Source: Undaria pinnatifida (lineage: Eukaryota > Sar > Phaeophyceae > Laminariales > Alariaceae). Taken from it: a stretch of DNA of 64,000 bases. The notes beneath the pieces were generated by a model, which did no database searches, was not told where the DNA came from, and saw nothing but the letters and a program-made list of their open reading frames with translations. The translations under genes were made by a program, and so were the position numbers. This document shows, piece by piece, positions 63,601-64,000 of the stretch. Every line of letters starts with the position of its first letter. Position 1 is the first letter of the stretch. The stretch covers positions 10,082,120-10,146,119 of the forward strand of contig JABAKD010000002.1 of assembly GCA_012845835.1 (NCBI GenBank), given 5' to 3'.

Positions 63601-63700
63601 ACCCGGAAAACATGTGTGCAAGAGCCGTGCCTCACACAGATCCCACCCGAAAAACATAATCTAGATCGTGCAGATAATTTAGATACAGCAGTACGAGTAG

Positions 63701-63876
63701 TTGGTCCGTCTATAGCGCCGGTTCAGTAGTGCCAGTTTCCCCCTATAGTGCCTGTGAGCTCGCTTGGCACAGATGGGAAAAAACAGTAGTGACAGTACAA
63801 GGAGTAGTGCCGATTTCCGCTGTAGTGCCGGTGTTTCAGGCACTATAACGGCAACGGGCAATATAGAGGGACCACC
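63701..63876. mobile_element. Foldback/MITE-like element, GTGGTCCC family
   Basis: TTGGTCCGTCTATAGCGCCG at the left and ATATAGAGGGACCACC inverted at the right. Centre GCTTGGCACAGATGGGAA. Same family as 5763 and 37398. Confidence 0.6.
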
Positions 63877-64000
63877 GCAGCACTGTACAAGTTGTCTGTC
63901 TGCCCCGATTGATCTAGCCCTACGAAACGTTGATCTGATCTGCCTTTGATGTGTGATTGGTTCAGAGGTCGCGCCGCTCCTAGACGGGCTGATGGGACGA

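Noticed and set aside
1-64000. CRISPR arrays, rRNA, bacterial operons, phage genes
   Set aside because: Tandem repeats lack the repeat-spacer pattern of CRISPR, and no conserved rRNA segment or closely packed prokaryotic genes are present.

Overview
The window is nuclear DNA of a eukaryote with large, repeat-filled introns. Coding-looking sequence is split by introns with GTATGT/GTGAGG-type donors and pyrimidine-AG acceptors. I see no bacterial operons, Shine-Dalgarno signals, rRNA, canonical tRNA gene or CRISPR array. Short interstitial (TTAGGG)n tracts, Gly/Ala/Ser-rich proteins, G+C near 50% and Zn2Cys6-like and WW modules would fit a stramenopile such as a brown alga. That assignment is inference.

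Layout. 1-10 kb: tandem and dispersed repeats plus one Zn2Cys6-like exon on the minus strand near 7.0 kb. 10.1-13.6 kb: a phase-consistent three-exon minus-strand gene for a Gly-rich, probably nuclear protein of about 864 residues. 16.9-21.1 kb: several minus-strand coding-looking exons of an unrecognised gene, with a tRNA-derived SINE among them. 15.6 kb and 21.8-27.6 kb: about ten copies of a miniature LTR element (84-bp terminal repeats TGTTA...TAACA, polypurine tract, about 372 bp in total), with two isolated coding-looking exons between copies. 28.9-30.4 kb (minus): an OTU protease-like exon followed by a PIF1-type helicase C-terminus, next to a 342-bp tandem array; probably a decayed Helitron-like element or the gene it carried. 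32.4-57.0 kb (plus): a WW-domain gene whose first two exons are separated by 20.66 kb of repeats. 57-64 kb: degenerate tandem repeats, GATC-rich repeats, MITEs and telomere-like tracts.

The WW gene is the best supported. Exon 1 carries a complete WW domain. Exon 2 carries most of a second one and ends exactly at its second Trp. Exon 3 begins with Glu-Asn-Pro, which completes the canonical ...QWENP ending. Reading phase is kept across both introns. The large third exon encodes a disordered, Ala-rich and Ser/Arg/Lys-rich tail, suggesting an adaptor or scaffold for proline-rich partners, possibly in nuclear RNA metabolism.

Most of the rest is mobile DNA. I separate several families by their ends and target-site duplications (TSDs): a tRNA-derived SINE with poly-A (SINE-A), a second short retroposon with 9-14 bp TSDs (SINE-B), the miniature LTR element, a MITE with GAGYCATCCCA ends and 4-bp TSDs, and foldback elements. 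A roughly 40-55 bp motif recurs at ten places, and its length differences are all multiples of three.
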